A stretch of 64,000 nt of DNA from an uncultured Paraprevotella sp. (GCA_944321365.1 CALULA010000007.1:1-64000), one strand, 5' to 3'; counted from the first letter of the stretch, positions 16,982-25,763 are shown. The notes: generated by a model not told the origin, from the sequence alone. A program made the numbers and translations.

Positions 16982-17989
16982 ATGGAAACATCTAATAAAC
17001 CTTTGGTTACATTAGCGACATCTATGTACAAGGTAGAGAAGTATGTCGCACAAAACATTGAGTCACTGATTACGCAAACATATAAGAATCTGGAGATTAT
17101 CGTTGTGGATGATGGATCTCCCGACAACTCTGGAAGAATTGCAGACGAATATGCTTTGAAAGACCATCGCATTAAGGTAATCCATCAGCATAACCGAGGT
17201 TTGGGAGGGGGGCGTAACGCTGCCATCGACATTGCTACAGGTGATTACATCGCATTTGTTGATGCTGATGACACAATTTGTCCAGACTTCGTGGAATATA
17301 TGCTCGGACTAATAGTCAGTACAAACGCCGATATGGCCATCTCCAAGAACTGTTTCACCACATTAGACATGACTCAAGTAAAGAATGAGACTGTTGAGAT
17401 ATATTCACCGGAGAAGGCTGTCGCAGAATTTTTCTATCCTTATATCCGATTAGGGGCGTGGAATAAAATGTATAACATGAAGTTCATGAAAAGCCATGGA
17501 CTGAGGTTTGTTCCGGAACTGAAGACGGGTGAGGGGCTTGAATTCATAACACGGGCGGCTTCCATGGCGAACAAAATAGCAGTAGGCAATCGCAAAGTGT
17601 ACATATATCGGTTGGATAATGTCGGTTCCGCGACGACTAAAGCCAACGTTGAACGGCAAGGCAAAGGTGCTCTTGAAACGATGAAATACATCGGGGAGCA
17701 TTTAGAAATGAAAACACTTGAAATAAAATCGGCGTATAGTTGGCATCTATGGAATTGTTATCGCTATTGCCTGCGGCAGATTGTAGATTCTGGAACAAAA
17801 GCGCAATATAAAAACTTGTATGCTGAATGCGAACGATATTTACGAAATCATTCATGGTCCATAATCTTCTCTGGCGTGAAAACCAGGCTGAAAGTGGAAG
17901 CACTTGTGGTATTCCTCTCCCCATTATTTTATGTACATTTGCAAATTGCAAAAAAGAAACATATTCTTAAACAATCCCATGGACATTAA
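16982..17989 (+). CDS. Family 2 glycosyltransferase
   Basis: 335 aa with classic GT2 GT-A motifs: VTLATSMYKVEKYVAQNIES, then IIVVDDGSPDNSG, RGLGGGRNAAID and FVDADD. The C-terminal third is helical. It belongs to the EpsJ/WcaA-like group often found in exopolysaccharide loci; sugar specificity cannot be inferred. GC content rises again relative to the preceding genes. Its end overlaps the next gene by 11 bp in another frame. Confidence 0.9.
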   Translation: METSNKPLVTLATSMYKVEKYVAQNIESLITQTYKNLEIIVVDDGSPDNSGRIADEYALKDHRIKVIHQHNRGLGGGRNAAIDIATGDYIAFVDADDTICPDFVEYMLGLIVSTNADMAISKNCFTTLDMTQVKNETVEIYSPEKAVAEFFYPYIRLGAWNKMYNMKFMKSHGLRFVPELKTGEGLEFITRAASMANKIAVGNRKVYIYRLDNVGSATTKANVERQGKGALETMKYIGEHLEMKTLEIKSAYSWHLWNCYRYCLRQIVDSGTKAQYKNLYAECERYLRNHSWSIIFSGVKTRLKVEALVVFLSPLFYVHLQIAKKKHILKQSHGH

Positions 17990-19076
17990 AGTCATAACAC
18001 GTCACGCACCGTCTAATTACGGTTCGCTGTTGCAATCTATAGCTACGCAAACTGTATTGGAACGTTTTGGGTATACCTGTGAAATCATAGATTATATTCG
18101 GGACGATGAACATGGGTTGAGAGGTACGATGACCGCGCTGAGAGGCAAGCGGGAGTGGAGTAATAATCCTTTGAAAAAAATGGCATATCTTCTGTTGCGA
18201 TATCCCGAAGAGAAACTGGCGGAAGTAAAGTTTGCAGACATGCGGGAAAGACATTTGAAGCTTACCCAGCGTTGCTGTAGTCACGAAGACCTAAGGTTAC
18301 TGGATGCCGATGTGTTTATGACGGGCAGTGATCAGGTGTGGGGTCCTACGATGAACGGGCATTATGACGAAGCCTACTTTTTGTCTTTTGTGGAGGACAG
18401 GAAGAAGACAGCATATGCGGCAAGTTTTGGAAGAACAGACTTTACTCCTTCTATCTTGGAAGAATACAAATCCCTCTTGTCTTCATATTCTGGCATTGTT
18501 GTCAGGGAAAATACGGCGGTTGACTTGCTTCTCCGCATGGGAATCAGGTGTGCTGGACAGGTTTTAGATCCTACTTTATTACTTACTGGAGAGGAATGGA
18601 GTAAGTTCATTAAAAAGGAGATAAACAAGGAATACATTCTTGTCTATCAGATACACAACGATCCGGTATTGAGTGATTATGCTATAAGGTTTGCACGGCA
18701 GATAAGACTTCCGTTGTATCGGGTTTCTCCGACTTTTCATCAGTTCCGAAGGGGAGGAAAATTTGTGTACCTGCCCGATTTAAGTGATTTTTTGTCCTAC
18801 ATAAAAAACTGTGCTTATCTTATTACGGACTCTTTTCATGGTACAGCCTTTGCCTTGAATTTCAACTGCCAATTTATTGAAATACTTCCTAATAATAAGA
18901 CGGGAAGCCGTAACCAGAGTATCTTGCAACTTACAGGATTGCAAGACAGAATTATTTCTGACTTTAATGATTTCGATATCGCAGACAAACGTATTGATTA
19001 TGTCAAGGTCAATGGCATATTGGCAAAAGAAAGAAAAAAGTCATTGGCAATCTTGGAGAGTTTGTGCAACAGCTGA
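17979..19076 (+). CDS. Second polysaccharide pyruvyl transferase family protein
   Basis: 365 aa from the ATG at 17979, which overlaps the GT2 stop; an in-frame upstream start would overlap by 86 bp and is less likely. Family signatures: RHAPSNYGSLLQSIATQ at the N terminus, MTGSDQVWGPTMNGHYD in the middle, and ITDSFHGTAFALNF near the C terminus. It should attach a pyruvate ketal, or may be a related transferase of this broad family. It is the second such protein in the locus and only distantly similar to the one at 11178, so it is unlikely to be a recent duplicate. Confidence 0.85.
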   Translation: MDIKVITRHAPSNYGSLLQSIATQTVLERFGYTCEIIDYIRDDEHGLRGTMTALRGKREWSNNPLKKMAYLLLRYPEEKLAEVKFADMRERHLKLTQRCCSHEDLRLLDADVFMTGSDQVWGPTMNGHYDEAYFLSFVEDRKKTAYAASFGRTDFTPSILEEYKSLLSSYSGIVVRENTAVDLLLRMGIRCAGQVLDPTLLLTGEEWSKFIKKEINKEYILVYQIHNDPVLSDYAIRFARQIRLPLYRVSPTFHQFRRGGKFVYLPDLSDFLSYIKNCAYLITDSFHGTAFALNFNCQFIEILPNNKTGSRNQSILQLTGLQDRIISDFNDFDIADKRIDYVKVNGILAKERKKSLAILESLCNS

Positions 19077-19183
19077 TTTGTTTTATGGCGTTCTACATAC
19101 TAAAATGAGGATGGAGTATTTTGATGCAACCCCTTACACTACAGGGGGTAGGGGTTACTGATACAAGCAAAATCAAAGATATC

Positions 19184-19306
19184 ATGCGCACATTACTTTC
19201 CAGCCGCTGTGGAGGTGATTGCATTTACATGCTCCACCTTGAGCAACTGTTGCAGGAACACGGTCACGAGGTGGCACTATTCGCCATGACTGTCCGGATG
19301 AGGTAA
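19184..19306 (+). pseudogene. 5' fragment of a GT4 glycosyltransferase gene
   Basis: 40 codons (GGDCIYMLHLEQLLQEHGHE, FAM) closely match the start of the intact glycosyltransferase at 20092 (GGDCIYMLNLEQLLRAKGHE). About 15 nt after the fourth codon are missing and the frame shifts at the end. The DNA is similar but clearly diverged, so it is the remnant of a related gene, not a fresh copy. It abuts the truncated DUF4143-type gene, marking a recombination scar. Confidence 0.75.
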
Positions 19307-19310
19307 GGTT

Positions 19311-20060
19311 TCAGATTTCTATGAGCTCCTCTATGTTCTGCGGCGTGATGACTTTAAACGCAGCGTCTGGATATGCCGAGGCGAATACTTCGGGGCATTT
19401 TACTTTGGACTTACGTATGTTCCACTTAAATTCAAAGGCCCGCAGTAGGCCGTCTTCTTCCTCAATGTAGTCAATCTCTTTTTGCTGCTTTGTGCGCCAG
19501 AAGCCCGTTTGCGCAAAACTGCTGCGGTATGAGTTTTGTTTCATGAGCTCCGCAATGATGAAGTTTTCCCATAGTTCTCCCACGTCATTCCGATTCTCAA
19601 TCTGTGCCAGATTGCCGATGACGGCATTGCGTATGCCAGTGTCCCAGAAATATATCTTACGACTGGTTTTCAGTTCGTTGCGAAGGTTGCGGGAGAAACT
19701 GCAGAGGCGGAAGATGATGTATGCCTTTTCGAGGATGTCAATATAGCGCTCAACGGTTTTCGGGGAGAGCCCGATAAGTTCTCCGACTTCGTTGTATGAC
19801 ACCTGGCTGCCAATCTGCAGTGCAAGGGCTTTCAGCAGACTCGTGAGTTTGTCAGCCTTATTAATGCCGTCGAGTGAGAGAATGTCTTTGTACAGGTAAC
19901 TGTCTGAAATCTCTTTGAGCAATGCCTTTTCGTTGTTGTTGTTTGTTACAACTTCCGGGTAATAGCCGTTCAAATCCAAAAAAGTCTGGACTTCTTGGTA
20001 TTCGATTCCAAGAAAGTTATAACTTTTTTGGAATACATATTCGCGGGCTGCTATAATTTC
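19311..20060 (-). pseudogene. Truncated AAA_14/DUF4143-type ATPase gene
   Basis: Open frame of 250 codons on the minus strand, the first in-frame start being a TTG at 19979. The product resembles the C-terminal half of Bacteroides AAA_14-DUF4143 proteins: GYYPEVV, SYLYKDIL, a winged-helix-like VSYNEVGELIGLSPKTVERYI, then FWDTGIRNAVIG and a restriction-fold-like end (KEIDYIE, FEFKWN). The N-terminal ATPase domain with Walker motifs is absent, and a TAA stops the frame upstream, so it is a 5'-truncated relic. It lies antisense to the capsule genes between a GT4 gene fragment and an intact GT4 gene, suggesting it was carried in by recombination. Confidence 0.75.
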
Positions 20061-20091
20061 TTAATAGATAGACAAGTTTAATCAATAGCTT

Positions 20092-21261
20092 ATGCGTATC
20101 TTACTTTCCAATAAATTCTACTACCGCCGTGGCGGTGATTGCATCTATATGCTCAATTTGGAGCAGCTGTTACGGGCGAAAGGTCACGAGGTGGCGGTGT
20201 TCGCCATGGACTATCCGGAGAACATCGAAACTCCGTGGAAGAAGTATTTCCCTCAGAATATGACTAAGTTGATGGCCTTTACGAGGCCTTTCAGGTCACG
20301 CGAGGTCAGGGCGAAGTTCAACAGTCTGCTTGATGACTTTAAGCCGGATGTGGTACACCTGAATAATATCCATACGCAACTCTCTCCTGTTATGGCCGAA
20401 CTGGCCCACAAGCGCGGCATACGGGTGGTGTGGACGTTGCACGACTACAAGTTGCTGTGTCCGAGATATGACTGCCTGCGCGATGGTAAAGAAATCTGTG
20501 AACTGTGTTTTAATGGCGATAAGACGCCGTGCAAGGCGTATCGTTGCATGAAAGGTTCACGGTTGGCGTCCGAGATTGGTTACCGGGAGGCTGTGACGTG
20601 GAACCGTGAACGGCTTGAGGAATGCACCGATTTGTTTGTCTGCCCTAGCCGTTTCATGGCCGAAAAGATGGCACAGGGAGGTTTCTGTAAGGATAAGCTA
20701 AAAGTGCTGTGCAACTTCATCGACATTGAAAAATGCCGCAAGGATGATTATGCTAAGGAGAACTATTACTGCTACGTCGGCCGGTTGTCACATGAGAAAG
20801 GCGTTGGCACGCTCATAGAGGCTGCCGCACGGTTGTCTTACAAGCTGAAAGTAATAGGCGGAGGGCCTTTGATGGAGCTATTGAAAGTCAAGAATGAAGA
20901 ACTGAAGGGGAATGTGGAGTTCCTCGGTTTCAGGCAATGGGAGGAGATAAAGGAGACAGTCGGGCATGCACGGTTTACGGTGATTCCCTCTGAATGGTAC
21001 GAGAACAACCCCCTGTCGGTCATTGAGGCCGAATGTATCGGCACTCCCGTGCTCGGTGCGCGCATCGGTGGCATCCCCGAACTGATAGACGAGGGTATGA
21101 ATGGCATGACTTTCGAGAGCGGCAACACTGATGACCTTATCGGGAAGATAGAGGCGATGTACAACGCTGAATTTGATTACAGTGCCATTGCCGATACGGC
21201 CATGAAGCGTTACAGTGCCGAGGCCTATTACACCGAAATCATGGAATGTTACGGCATGTAG
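20092..21261 (+). CDS. Family 4 glycosyltransferase
   Basis: 389 aa, GT-B fold. N-terminal acceptor half with FYYRRGGDCIYM; a Cys-rich insert around 122-150 (CPRYDC, CELC, TPCKAYRC), as in many Bacteroides capsule GT4 enzymes; C-terminal donor half with YVGRLSHEKGVGTLI, GGGPL and the EX7E motif ENNPLSVIE. A retaining sugar transferase of unknown specificity. It is the intact relative of the gene fragment at 19184. GC content is near the genome average, unlike the AT-rich block upstream. Confidence 0.9.
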   Translation: MRILLSNKFYYRRGGDCIYMLNLEQLLRAKGHEVAVFAMDYPENIETPWKKYFPQNMTKLMAFTRPFRSREVRAKFNSLLDDFKPDVVHLNNIHTQLSPVMAELAHKRGIRVVWTLHDYKLLCPRYDCLRDGKEICELCFNGDKTPCKAYRCMKGSRLASEIGYREAVTWNRERLEECTDLFVCPSRFMAEKMAQGGFCKDKLKVLCNFIDIEKCRKDDYAKENYYCYVGRLSHEKGVGTLIEAAARLSYKLKVIGGGPLMELLKVKNEELKGNVEFLGFRQWEEIKETVGHARFTVIPSEWYENNPLSVIEAECIGTPVLGARIGGIPELIDEGMNGMTFESGNTDDLIGKIEAMYNAEFDYSAIADTAMKRYSAEAYYTEIMECYGM

Positions 21262-21340
21262 TAGGACCTCCCGAACGGCCTTTCCCGAAAGGACGGGAAT
21301 GACCTCAACAGATAGTGAATCAATACAAAACTTATAGATA

Positions 21341-22429
21341 ATGGCAAACACGAACATTGCTTTACAGCGAGTTTCAGTTCCGCGTCCGACAGACGCGAGT
21401 ATCATCCTGACGTATCGTTGTCCGATGCGTTGCCAGATGTGTAACATCTGGAAGAACCCGACAGACCGGAAGGAGGAAATCAAGGCGGCAGACCTGAAGT
21501 CGCTGCCCCAGCTGAAGTTCATCAACCTGACGGGCGGCGAACCCTTCATCCGCGAGGACCTGGCCGAGATAGTGGAGGAGTGCTACCGGCATTCCCCGCG
21601 TATCGTGATCTCCACCAGCGGCTGGTTCGAGGACCGCGTGGTGGAGCTTGCAAAGAAGTTCCCGAACATCGGTATCCGCATCTCCATTGAGGGGCTGAGT
21701 CAGAAAAACGACGAACTGCGCGGGCATGCCGGCGGCTTCGACAAGGGACTGCGCACGCTGCTCACGCTCAAGCACATGGGGCTGAAGGACATCGGCTTCG
21801 GCTGCACGGTGTCCAACCACAATTCCAAGGATATGCTCTCGCTCTACCAGCTGTCGCTCTCGCTGGGCATGGAGTTCGCCACGGCGGCGTTCCACAACTC
21901 GTACTACTTCCACAAGAGTGACAACGTAATCACGAACAAGGATGAGGTCTGCGGCGACTTCCGCCAGCTGATAGAGTGGCAGCTGCAGGAGAAGCACCCG
22001 AAGAGCTGGTTCCGCGCGTGGTTCAACATGGGCCTGATCAACTATATCGAGGGCGGGCGGCGCATGCTGCCGTGCGAGGCCGGTTCGGCCAACTTCTTCA
22101 TTGACCCGTGGGGTGAGGTGATGCCCTGCAACGGTCTGGAGGAGCGTTACTGGAAGGAGAGCATGGGCAACATCCACGATGCTCCTTTCATGGAGATCTG
22201 GGAGAGCGAACAGGCGCAGAAGGTGCGTCAGATGGTCCGCCGCTGTCCGAAGAACTGCTGGATGGTGGGTACGGCCAGTCCGGTGATGCACAAGTACGTG
22301 AAATACCCGGCGAAGTGGGCGCTGCAGAACAGGCTGCGCTCGCTGCAGGGCAAGCCCGCCTGCATCGACCCGAAGTGGTGCGATGTGGGGCAGGACCCGT
22401 GCCAAGGCGATTTGAGGGAGAAGTTCTGA
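21341..22429 (+). CDS. Radical SAM/SPASM protein in the glycan locus
   Basis: 362 aa. The radical SAM cluster motif is C27-x3-C31-x2-C34 (TYRCPMRCQMCNIW), followed by NLTGGEPFIR. The C-terminal SPASM-like region has CEAGSANFFIDPWGEVMPCNG plus further cysteines at CPKNC and near the end (CIDPKWCDVGQDPC), enough for one or two auxiliary clusters. Such enzymes modify peptides, sugars or other small molecules by radical chemistry; no precursor peptide gene is seen nearby, so a sugar or lipid-linked substrate is a reasonable inference. The gene is markedly GC-rich with a G/C-biased third position, unlike most of the locus, and so probably has a different source. Confidence 0.8.
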   Translation: MANTNIALQRVSVPRPTDASIILTYRCPMRCQMCNIWKNPTDRKEEIKAADLKSLPQLKFINLTGGEPFIREDLAEIVEECYRHSPRIVISTSGWFEDRVVELAKKFPNIGIRISIEGLSQKNDELRGHAGGFDKGLRTLLTLKHMGLKDIGFGCTVSNHNSKDMLSLYQLSLSLGMEFATAAFHNSYYFHKSDNVITNKDEVCGDFRQLIEWQLQEKHPKSWFRAWFNMGLINYIEGGRRMLPCEAGSANFFIDPWGEVMPCNGLEERYWKESMGNIHDAPFMEIWESEQAQKVRQMVRRCPKNCWMVGTASPVMHKYVKYPAKWALQNRLRSLQGKPACIDPKWCDVGQDPCQGDLREKF

Positions 22430-22448
22430 TTTTTAATTCAGTTGTATT

Positions 22449-23486
22449 ATGATGGATTATCTATTGACTATATTTTTCTTGTTAATAAGTGTTATAATCG
22501 GGGGGGGTAAAAGTAAGCCCCAAGACCATGCGGATGAACTTTTCTCCAAGGACTACACCACAGTACTGAAAGGCATCTGCTGCATAGTCGTGGTTATGGT
22601 GCATATCAGGGAAGGCTACCAGAATCCTCTACAGGATGCCATCGGTAGTTTCGCCTTTGTTTGTGTGACATTGTTTTTCATGGTGTCAGCCTATGGCATG
22701 CAACAAAGTGTGGAACGCAAGGTCGACTATCTGCGTCATTTCTGGCGCAACAGACTGCTTGCGTTGCTGATTCCCTGCCTGCTTATTAATGTGAGCTTTT
22801 ATCTGATTAACCGGATGATGAATGAAACAGCCTCACTTGGTACTCTGGTTCATATCAACAATTATGTGGTCGTGTTGTTAGGTTATTGCTTGTGGTTTTT
22901 CATTGTTATGAAAGTCAAGGAAAAGCTGCATATCCAACAGCATTGGGTGACGGATCTGATGCTGGTGGGTGGTGTGGTCCTGTCAAGCCTGTATTCCTAT
23001 TTCTCGGCTACGCCTGGGGTAGTCAGTGCCGGCATGGGCTGGTGTTATGAACGTTACGGTCTGGTGTGGGGACTGCTGTTGTATCGTTTCCTCCCGCAGG
23101 TAAAGCATTGGCTGGTCAACCGGAGGTTAGGGAAGTTTGTCTTGTTCTCATTGCTCTCCTTGCTTATCGGAGTGGCCTATCTGAAGTTCAAGGGAGTATT
23201 CTTTTATGGTGAATACATGTTGAAAATAGTGTTGGGGGGTGTCATTATTGTCTGGATGCTGTTGCTGACAGTGAAACGCAAGTATGGCAACCGTATAAGC
23301 CTCTATCTCGGACAAATATCATACGAGGTCTATCTATCCCACGGATTTGTAATGTCCGTTATCATCATGTTATTCCCCGGACTGTCCTCAGGGCAATTCA
23401 TCTTCCTTACATATGTGATTACAATTCTGTTCTCAATACTGGTGCATGCTGCGGGCAACAGACTGGTGAAGCGGTGGCGGGCATGA
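22449..23486 (+). CDS. Acyltransferase 3 family membrane protein
   Basis: 345-aa multipass membrane protein. After an N-terminal hydrophobic segment comes TVLKGICCIVVVMVHIREGY, the family's first conserved helix with the histidine, then FFMVSAYGMQQ. About ten hydrophobic segments follow. A role in O-acetylating the capsule is likely. An eight-G run at 22500-22507 encodes IGGGK at about residues 17-21; a one-base slip there would abolish nearly the whole protein. That makes it the best candidate in the locus for on/off switching by slippage. Confidence 0.82.
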   Translation: MMDYLLTIFFLLISVIIGGGKSKPQDHADELFSKDYTTVLKGICCIVVVMVHIREGYQNPLQDAIGSFAFVCVTLFFMVSAYGMQQSVERKVDYLRHFWRNRLLALLIPCLLINVSFYLINRMMNETASLGTLVHINNYVVVLLGYCLWFFIVMKVKEKLHIQQHWVTDLMLVGGVVLSSLYSYFSATPGVVSAGMGWCYERYGLVWGLLLYRFLPQVKHWLVNRRLGKFVLFSLLSLLIGVAYLKFKGVFFYGEYMLKIVLGGVIIVWMLLLTVKRKYGNRISLYLGQISYEVYLSHGFVMSVIIMLFPGLSSGQFIFLTYVITILFSILVHAAGNRLVKRWRA

Positions 23487-23519
23487 TGGGGCTGGTAGCC
23501 CCCGCCTCTCCATGACGGT

Positions 23520-23633
23520 TCATCGGATGCGCCGCCCTCTCGCCAGGAACCACAGGGCGGAAAGGAGGGCGAGGACTACGGCGCGGACGTATTGCAGGCT
23601 TTCCTGCAGGGTGGAGGGATACTTTCTTTTCAT
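23520..23633 (-). CDS. Possible 37-aa membrane peptide
   Basis: An ATG-to-TGA frame of 37 codons on the minus strand in the 202-bp gap between two capsule genes. The product has a basic start (MKRKYPSTLQESLQYVR), a hydrophobic helix (AVVLALLSALWFLA) and a basic end (RGRRIR), a shape common to small single-pass inner-membrane peptides. No homologue is recalled and it runs against the operon, so it may be chance. Confidence 0.35.
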   Translation of the reverse strand: MKRKYPSTLQESLQYVRAVVLALLSALWFLARGRRIR

Positions 23634-23688
23634 CGCACAGGATTTGCAGCAAAAGTAGTCATTTTATTTCTAAAAACATACAGATAAT

Positions 23689-24786
23689 ATGAAGATTGTA
23701 GTTACCGGTACCCGTGGCATCCCGGATGTCATGGGCGGTGTGGAGACGCACTGCGAGGAGCTGTTCCCGCGGCTGGCGTCCAGGGGCTTCGAGGTCACCG
23801 TGATACGCCGTTCGGCCTATGTCCACGACGGGCTGGAGGAGTGGCGGGGCGTGCGGCTGATGGACGTGCCCAGCCCGAAGAAGAAGTCGTTCGAGGCCAT
23901 CGTCCATACGTTCCGCGCCATCAACGAGGCCCGGCGGCTTGGGGCGGACGTCCTGCACATCCATGCCATCGGTCCGGCGTTGCTCGTTCCATACGCCAAG
24001 ATGCTGGGCATGAAGGTCGTGTTCACGCACCACGGTCCGGACTATGACCGCGACAAGTGGGGATTCGCTGCAAAGACAATGCTGAAGTTGGGTGAACGCA
24101 TGGGCTGCATGTTCGCCGATGATGTGATTGTGATTTCCGATGTCATACGCAACTTGATAAAACGGAAGTACGGAAGGACGCAACATGTACACCTTATATA
24201 TAATGGCGTGTCGCAACCTGAAATATGTGATTTTCCCGAATATTTCCAGGAGTTAGGTATTGAAAAAGGCAAATATATCCTCGGCATGTGCCGCTTCGTG
24301 CCGGAAAAGAACCTGCACGACCTTATAGAAGCATATGTTAAGGTAAAAGGACAGAAGCCTGATATAGATATAAAGCTCGTATTAGCTGGTGATACAGACT
24401 TTGAGGATGACTATTCTCGCCACCTTAAAGAAATGGCAAGGAAGAACGATATTATTTTGACAGGTTTTATTAAGGGACGTAAGCTGCATTCTCTCCTTAC
24501 CAATTGCTGTTGCTATTGTTTGCCATCGAGCCATGAAGGATTGCCCATTGCCTTGTTGGAGGCCATGAGTTACGGTGTGAAAGTGATTGTAAGTGATATT
24601 CCGGCGAACCTCGAAGTAGGCCTTGACAAGGAAGATTATTTTTCTGTTGGTAATGTTGACGCGCTTGCCGAGAAATTAAAAGTCGCAATAGGGCATCCAT
24701 TGGAGCACATCAATTATGACATGAGTAAATACAATTGGGAGAGGATAGCCGACCAGGTAGCTGAGGTATATCGCAGGCTGAAATAG
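23689..24786 (+). CDS. Family 4 glycosyltransferase, last gene of the glycan locus
   Basis: 365 aa. The N-terminal half is of the DUF1972/rhamnosyltransferase type (MKIVVTGTRGIPDVMGGVETH), the C-terminal half a standard GT4 domain with MCRFVPEKNLHDLIEAY and the EX7E motif EGLPIALLE. The gene is a composition mosaic: the first ~400 bp are very GC-rich, the rest AT-richer, with the change at about 24060-24190. This suggests that homologous recombination has joined two alleles. A terminator-like hairpin follows at 24855. Confidence 0.88.
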   Translation: MKIVVTGTRGIPDVMGGVETHCEELFPRLASRGFEVTVIRRSAYVHDGLEEWRGVRLMDVPSPKKKSFEAIVHTFRAINEARRLGADVLHIHAIGPALLVPYAKMLGMKVVFTHHGPDYDRDKWGFAAKTMLKLGERMGCMFADDVIVISDVIRNLIKRKYGRTQHVHLIYNGVSQPEICDFPEYFQELGIEKGKYILGMCRFVPEKNLHDLIEAYVKVKGQKPDIDIKLVLAGDTDFEDDYSRHLKEMARKNDIILTGFIKGRKLHSLLTNCCCYCLPSSHEGLPIALLEAMSYGVKVIVSDIPANLEVGLDKEDYFSVGNVDALAEKLKVAIGHPLEHINYDMSKYNWERIADQVAEVYRRLK

Positions 24787-24854
24787 CAGGAGATATATTT
24801 CCAAATTGCTTTAGGTTAATCAATCTGTCATCTGAAATATGTTAAGAGATTGCT

Positions 24855-24900
24855 AATCCGTAGCTTGGCTGTAGAAGGCTGAGTTGCGGATTCTTTTTTT
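24855..24900 (+). terminator. Likely terminator of the glycan operon
   Basis: AATCCGTAGCT (24855-24865) pairs with AGTTGCGGATT (24882-24892) with two G-U pairs, followed by CTTTTTTT. It lies 70 bp after the last glycosyltransferase. Confidence 0.6.
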
Positions 24901-25100
24901 CGCCAGCGGCGGTCTGTTTGTCAGATAAGAGTTATTGCGACTTCGGGGTAGATTGAATGCATTTGCCCTCTGTCTGCGGCAGGTTGTCTATGTATGAAAT
25001 GTAGCTTTTTTATGTATGATTTGTTGCAGGGACGGGTCGATGCAACAAATCGTGCATTATTAAACTACGTTTCATGCAGATTGGTCTTGCGTGTAGATGT

Positions 25101-25108
25101 TACATTTG
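25101..25108 (+). promoter_or_regulatory. -7 box (TACATTTG) for the sigma factor gene
   Basis: TACATTTG matches the Bacteroidota TAnnTTTG box 11 bp before the start of the ECF sigma factor gene at 25119. With the start of transcription expected about 7 nt past the box, the leader would be only a few bases unless a later ATG (25137) is used. Confidence 0.45.
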
Positions 25109-25118
25109 TAATACTTAA

Positions 25119-25640
25119 ATGATAAACCGTGAGAACATGGAGAAGAATGAACAATGGGCAGCTTTCTATGAAAAGTATTACCCGAAGGGGATACGCTACA
25201 TGCGGCTTTTTATTTATAATGATGAAGAGGCACGCGATGTAGTAAGCAATATCTTCCTGAATATGCTGGAGCAGAGCGATCGTTTGGCAGAAGCGAATGC
25301 GGAAGCATGGTTCTTTTCCATGGTGCGCAGCAGAGGACTGGATTATGTGCGGCGTTTAAAATGTCTGCGGAAAGTAGAAGAACGTATGAAACAGACAGCC
25401 GACCGCTATTCGGATGATGAGTTTGTTGCTTTGTGCCAACGGGAGATGTTCCGCATTATCGGACAGACTCTGTCTGAGATGGACAGCACCCAGGAGCGGG
25501 TCTTTCGTGAGATTCGTTTGGAAGGACGAAGTTATAGCGATGTCGAACAAGATATGAATATAAGCAAACGTTCTGTAGAATACCAGTTGCGGAAAGCTAC
25601 GGAGAAAGTCCGCAAGCGTCTGATGCAAATGTATGGATAA
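25119..25640 (+). CDS. ECF-type RNA polymerase sigma factor
   Basis: 173 aa. Region 2 (about 15-80: FYEKYYPKGIRYMRLFIYND and DEEARDVVSNIFLNML) and region 4 (about 110-170, a helix-turn-helix at SYSDVEQDMNISKRSVEYQL) mark a sigma-70 family ECF factor. Many Bacteroides ECF factors are paired with a FecR-type anti-sigma gene and a SusC/D operon, but here neither neighbour is present and the gene stands alone between two terminators. Its trigger is therefore not evident. The ATG at 25137 (MEKNEQ) is a plausible alternative start given the position of the -7 box. Confidence 0.88.
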   Translation: MINRENMEKNEQWAAFYEKYYPKGIRYMRLFIYNDEEARDVVSNIFLNMLEQSDRLAEANAEAWFFSMVRSRGLDYVRRLKCLRKVEERMKQTADRYSDDEFVALCQREMFRIIGQTLSEMDSTQERVFREIRLEGRSYSDVEQDMNISKRSVEYQLRKATEKVRKRLMQMYG

Positions 25641-25690
25641 ATAGACTGGGCATTTTTTAATAGGTTTTTTCATATATTAGTTAAGTTAGA

Positions 25691-25734
25691 GGCCAAAGCT
25701 GAGCAGTGAGTGCTCGGCTTTGGCCGTTTTTCTT
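25691..25734. terminator. Strong hairpin between convergent genes
   Basis: A 15-bp stem (GGCCAAAGCTGAGCA with TGCTCGGCTTTGGCC, one G-U pair) around a 5-nt loop is followed by TTTTTCTTT. It sits between the sigma factor gene (+) and mltG (-) and probably serves both strands. Confidence 0.85.
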
Positions 25735-25763
25735 TCCACGCGCAGATGCCTTCGCCTGGTCTT

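Noticed and set aside
21374..22405. 343-codon open frame on the minus strand
   Set aside because: Shadow of the GC-rich radical SAM gene; the + strand frame has full family motifs.
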